From assembly GCA_023434025.1 (NCBI GenBank), contig JAEYTL010000036.1:1-25356 (forward strand): a stretch of DNA of 25,356 bases, given 5' to 3'. The notes beneath the pieces were generated by a model. The model did not search any database. It was not told where the DNA came from and was given only the letters and a program-made list of their open reading frames with translations. Origin of the DNA: Bacteroidota bacterium (GTDB lineage: Bacteria > Bacteroidota > Bacteroidia > Flavobacteriales > Flavobacteriaceae). Both the position numbers and the translations under genes were made by a program. Below are positions 23,601 to 25,356 of the stretch, piece by piece; within the stretch, counting starts at the first letter, position 1; each line of letters begins with the position of its first letter.

Positions 23601-25356
23601 ACACCGGTAGGTCCTCCGTTGGATCATACTTCTACCTTACTGAGCTTATCGCTCCTGAACGGAGGAACGGAAGCCCTGCTGACCGTGAGCCCGCAAACGC
23701 AGGTTTATGATAAACTGAAGATACGGTTTGGCGGTGCTGCTTCGGTGTTAGATCTTTTACGGATTCATGAGGTTAAACGGAAAGCTGATACCAGGGTGAT
23801 TGGAGCCGATGCGGACAATGCGGTTGAGGTATGCCAGAATGATACCCTTCAGCTAGCCATTGAGCCCGAAGATTGTGCAACATTTATCTGGTATGATGCG
23901 GCAGTAGGCGGAAATATTGTTTCTACCGGAACCGGTTATTCCATTCCGGCTACGTTGCCATCGGGTACCTATACCTATTATATTCAGCCTATCCGTTTTG
24001 GCTGCCCGGTTTATGAAAGGGGAGCCGTAACCGTTGTAGTAGGCGAAAATGCTCCTGCTGATGCCATCACGGCAGTAAGCATTAACGGGGCGGGTGAAAC
24101 AACTTTATGTGCTGACGCAGGCTCCATTTTGTTGGAGGCCGAAATAAACACCTCTTTAACCATCACCAATCCGGTTTTTTACTGGTATGCTTTCAACGGA
24201 ACGGAATATGTTTTAATCCCAAATGAAAATTCAGCCTCTTTAATCATTCCTGATTTAACGGCCGGAAATTACAGCTATTCAGTAGGCTTAAGTTCAGACG
24301 AATATTGTCAGACGCTGGAAACCGACAGAACAACGGTTTCATTAACGATGCTGCCTTCTTCTACAGCCGCAGACAGTCAGGCCGATGATGCGCTGATTTG
24401 TGCCAATACGGATGCGGTATTAACTCCCTCTTCCGCACAACCCGATCCGCAGTTTTTCTGGTTTTTTACAAATGATGATTCACAGCCTGTAACTGATGGT
24501 TTAGAAGTTGACGGAATAACATTTACACTTTTGCCAAACGGACAGCTCTCTATTTCCGGTTTAACCGATGAAAACAGTCCTTATACGTATTATTTAGGCT
24601 TGTCAAGCGATGCCACCTGTTTAAATAGGGCAGGTGATTTTAAACCGGTTGTCGTAACGGTTAATGATTCCGGAACGCCTACCACGAACAACGCCGATCA
24701 GCATTTTTGCCTGGCAGATGCTCCTACATTAGCTGCTGTTCAGGTAAACGAAACGAATATTGTTTGGTATGACCAGCCTGCAGACGGCAACCTTTTACCA
24801 TCCACCACACCCTTGGTTTCCGGTACGGTCTATTATGCCGGCTTTGATATATCAACCGGTTGTGAAAGCACAGTGCGACTGGCAGTTACTGTTACCGTGA
24901 ATGATGCACCAACCCCAACTACGACCAGTACAGCTCAGGAATTTTGTATTTCTGACAATCCGTTTATTGATGATATACAACTTAATGAACCGGATGTGGT
25001 TTGGTACAGTGCTCCCACAGGAGGCAATGTTCTGGATAGTATGAGTGCTTTGGTTGACGGAGCAACTTATTATGCTTCGCTGACCGATCCCCTGACGGGT
25101 TGCGAAAGTGCTGTACGATTGGCAATAACCGTTAGCTTAAATGATGTGGAAACTCCCTCAACAGCTGACACATCGCAGAATTTCTGCTCTGCTGATAATC
25201 CTACGCTGGCTTCTATACAAGTTAATGAACCTAACGTGATTTGGTATGAATCTCCGACACAAGGAACACCGTTGGCTTCAACGGCTCTGTTGGTCAATAA
25301 TATGACTTATTATGCTTCGCTGACCGATCCGCTGACCGGTTGTGAAAGCTCCGTTC
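20619..25356 (+). CDS. Giant secreted surface protein with discoidin-like and Ig-like repeats (partial)
   Basis: The frame is open for 1579 codons from ATG 20619 to the window end. A signal peptide (about 1-32, ending GIFAQ) is followed by two discoidin-like modules, an Ig-like block, two more modules, and a long Ig-like series. The modules share an (A/V)xDGN-type turn: AIDGN (53-57), VLDANP (245-250), AVDGN (758-762) and SVDGN (930-934); three of them end near VYGAYY, VFGVYY or an equivalent. The Ig-like units carry a paired Cys and a WY motif (LNWYSLP, FIWYDA, IVWYDQP). GxLSISGL-x4-SPYxYY occurs twice. This is the build of large flavobacterial type IX-secreted or gliding-associated adhesins, whose sorting domain lies at the C-terminus, beyond this window. 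Base composition is higher in GC than in the 5' array. Confidence 0.88.
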   Translation, partial: MQISTTFQRKAVLQCVLFFLAHLAFHQGIFAQSVPVFATTISSQSNVDFSNNAIDGNLSTRARVRASSGIALGIGAYSGHLEIRFPSTLPANTTSFVKIQTDDNLLPALLGGSLGGLLSNVLGGVLIGNQEFTVQAKNGNSVVLEGNSHIVSQFSTARLRIVVNKDNDYFIAITPNQSYDRIRLTNRLGSLVGLNNTKRLDVFGVYYIGTPDTCGGASYTSFEGSGLNLDLLNLGGAGVTNPHHVLDANPSNHSKLSLGILGVAASIEQTVYFDGLSEPTDRFYVRMRVDPSLLALGVANNIQVIASNGPNVVQTVNLNALLNLDLLTLLQGNQVARIPFVPNTAVNRITIRYNSLLNVQLTQSLDLYDVIRTPAPPVITDAFTLNAKICSGTHAALIAETGAGTELNWYSLPAGGTALATTASGQAFVTPVLTANTSFYISSKRIGCPEESARIKVDVTVVDLPLASNITIPAVLVACNGTVMLSPSSSIGGSVFNYYKDQLKTQEITTGYSGDAGVTYVKNDLTGELSISGLNEDDSPYQYYIAVVVDGICENEVNTLKQVTVNYSSSLEVEAVSAIEGCGSVNLRDAILNFDNSADIQYNFFDSSSNPVTAEQASSITGSGTYFIQSVSLSGSCSSATVPVAVTVNPIPVLEISGTNHVVVQGNSFELQATSNGTVVWFDSDGNELNSTTVGPFNTTGFYSYTAVASIGNCSVSRTIFLTVINPEECPLLTERVYANTQSWSSIITGGVANAHQAVDGNPQTFSTIVTGLGLLGIGTTWQSLQWQETVSAGTPVTLKLGSEYSGLILAGAYSVIGTKRNSQGMPVDIGVLQPVSGSLLDLLPGQNVFEFTFVPANHTGPKDYDGVRIVVGSLLSVAQNVKVYGAYYHVPVTQLACSPNDVRDVFFGTVDLGVGALTTTVGVADAFNSVDGNAATYATMFSGAGVLAAADLTIAFRTPALQGDSIEMIMSRPATVLDLNVLTGFTVQMYLGNTPVGPPLDHTSTLLSLSLLNGGTEALLTVSPQTQVYDKLKIRFGGAASVLDLLRIHEVKRKADTRVIGADADNAVEVCQNDTLQLAIEPEDCATFIWYDAAVGGNIVSTGTGYSIPATLPSGTYTYYIQPIRFGCPVYERGAVTVVVGENAPADAITAVSINGAGETTLCADAGSILLEAEINTSLTITNPVFYWYAFNGTEYVLIPNENSASLIIPDLTAGNYSYSVGLSSDEYCQTLETDRTTVSLTMLPSSTAADSQADDALICANTDAVLTPSSAQPDPQFFWFFTNDDSQPVTDGLEVDGITFTLLPNGQLSISGLTDENSPYTYYLGLSSDATCLNRAGDFKPVVVTVNDSGTPTTNNADQHFCLADAPTLAAVQVNETNIVWYDQPADGNLLPSTTPLVSGTVYYAGFDISTGCESTVRLAVTVTVNDAPTPTTTSTAQEFCISDNPFIDDIQLNEPDVVWYSAPTGGNVLDSMSALVDGATYYASLTDPLTGCESAVRLAITVSLNDVETPSTADTSQNFCSADNPTLASIQVNEPNVIWYESPTQGTPLASTALLVNNMTYYASLTDPLTGCESSV
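24666..25356 (+). repeat. Tandem 79-80-residue Ig-like repeat units
   Basis: Unit 1 is 24666-24902, unit 2 is 24903-25142, and unit 3 starts at 25143 and is cut by the window. Each has TP(T/S)T near its start, FC about residue 14, VN/LNE then (V/I)WY, a (T/V)YYA motif and TGCES near residue 65. Units 2 and 3 share near-identical DNA over ACTTATTATGCTTCGCTGAC and the following bases (about 25065-25105 and 25303-25345), so they duplicated recently. Confidence 0.85.

Overview
The window comes from a Bacteroidota bacterium, most likely a Flavobacteriaceae relative of Flavobacterium. Supporting signs are the AT-rich composition, many short lipoproteins with the Bacteroidota-style lipobox, TAnnTTTG-type -7 promoter boxes, a TPR-sensor histidine kinase paired with a LuxR-type regulator, and a giant secreted protein made of Ig-like and discoidin-like repeats typical of type IX-secreted surface proteins. 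I saw no rRNA, tRNA or CRISPR array.

Region 1 (1 to about 7.5 kb) is an accessory array, much more AT-rich than the rest. It starts at the edge of an IS3-family insertion sequence (orfA start on the minus strand). It then holds about ten small same-strand genes, nearly all lipoproteins, secreted proteins or small membrane proteins. The genes are separated by recurring non-coding blocks. Block A follows stop codons: GGATATGCAAACAAAAA, then a conserved stretch and, in the best copies, a terminator hairpin. Block B precedes start codons and ends near GGGGAAGCTTACAACAAC. Between the genes lie wreckage of Rhs/YD-repeat toxins: a short YD-repeat piece at 3736-3795 and a toxin-tip-like pseudogene at 2843-3136 whose stop overlaps the next gene's start (TAATG). 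The simplest reading is a graveyard or stockpile of orphan immunity genes left by repeated replacement of polymorphic toxin tips. The immunity role is inference; none of the individual proteins is recognised, except that two belong to the MORN-variant (YwqK-like) class.

Region 2 (7.5 to 17.05 kb) looks like ordinary chromosome: a GATase1-like-fold protein of unknown role, a nested inverted-repeat element (MITE-like) directly before a small secreted protein, a membrane-anchored TPR protein divergent from an M1-family aminopeptidase, a conserved membrane-anchored hypothetical protein, a UvrD/PcrA helicase and a small conserved flavobacterial protein.

Region 3 (17.06 to 20.2 kb) is a two-component locus: a LuxR-type response regulator on the minus strand, a tiny acidic lipoprotein, and a TPR histidine kinase on the plus strand. 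A perfect palindrome, TTACGGAAACTCCGTAA, lies next to a -7 box for the regulator gene and shares a half-site with the region ahead of the next gene, so the system may be autoregulated and may also control the surface protein.

Region 4 (20.2 kb to the end) contains a leader region and a very long open reading frame (at least 1579 codons, running off the window). It encodes a secreted adhesin-like protein with four copies of a discoidin-like module and many Ig-like repeats, the last of which are recently duplicated.
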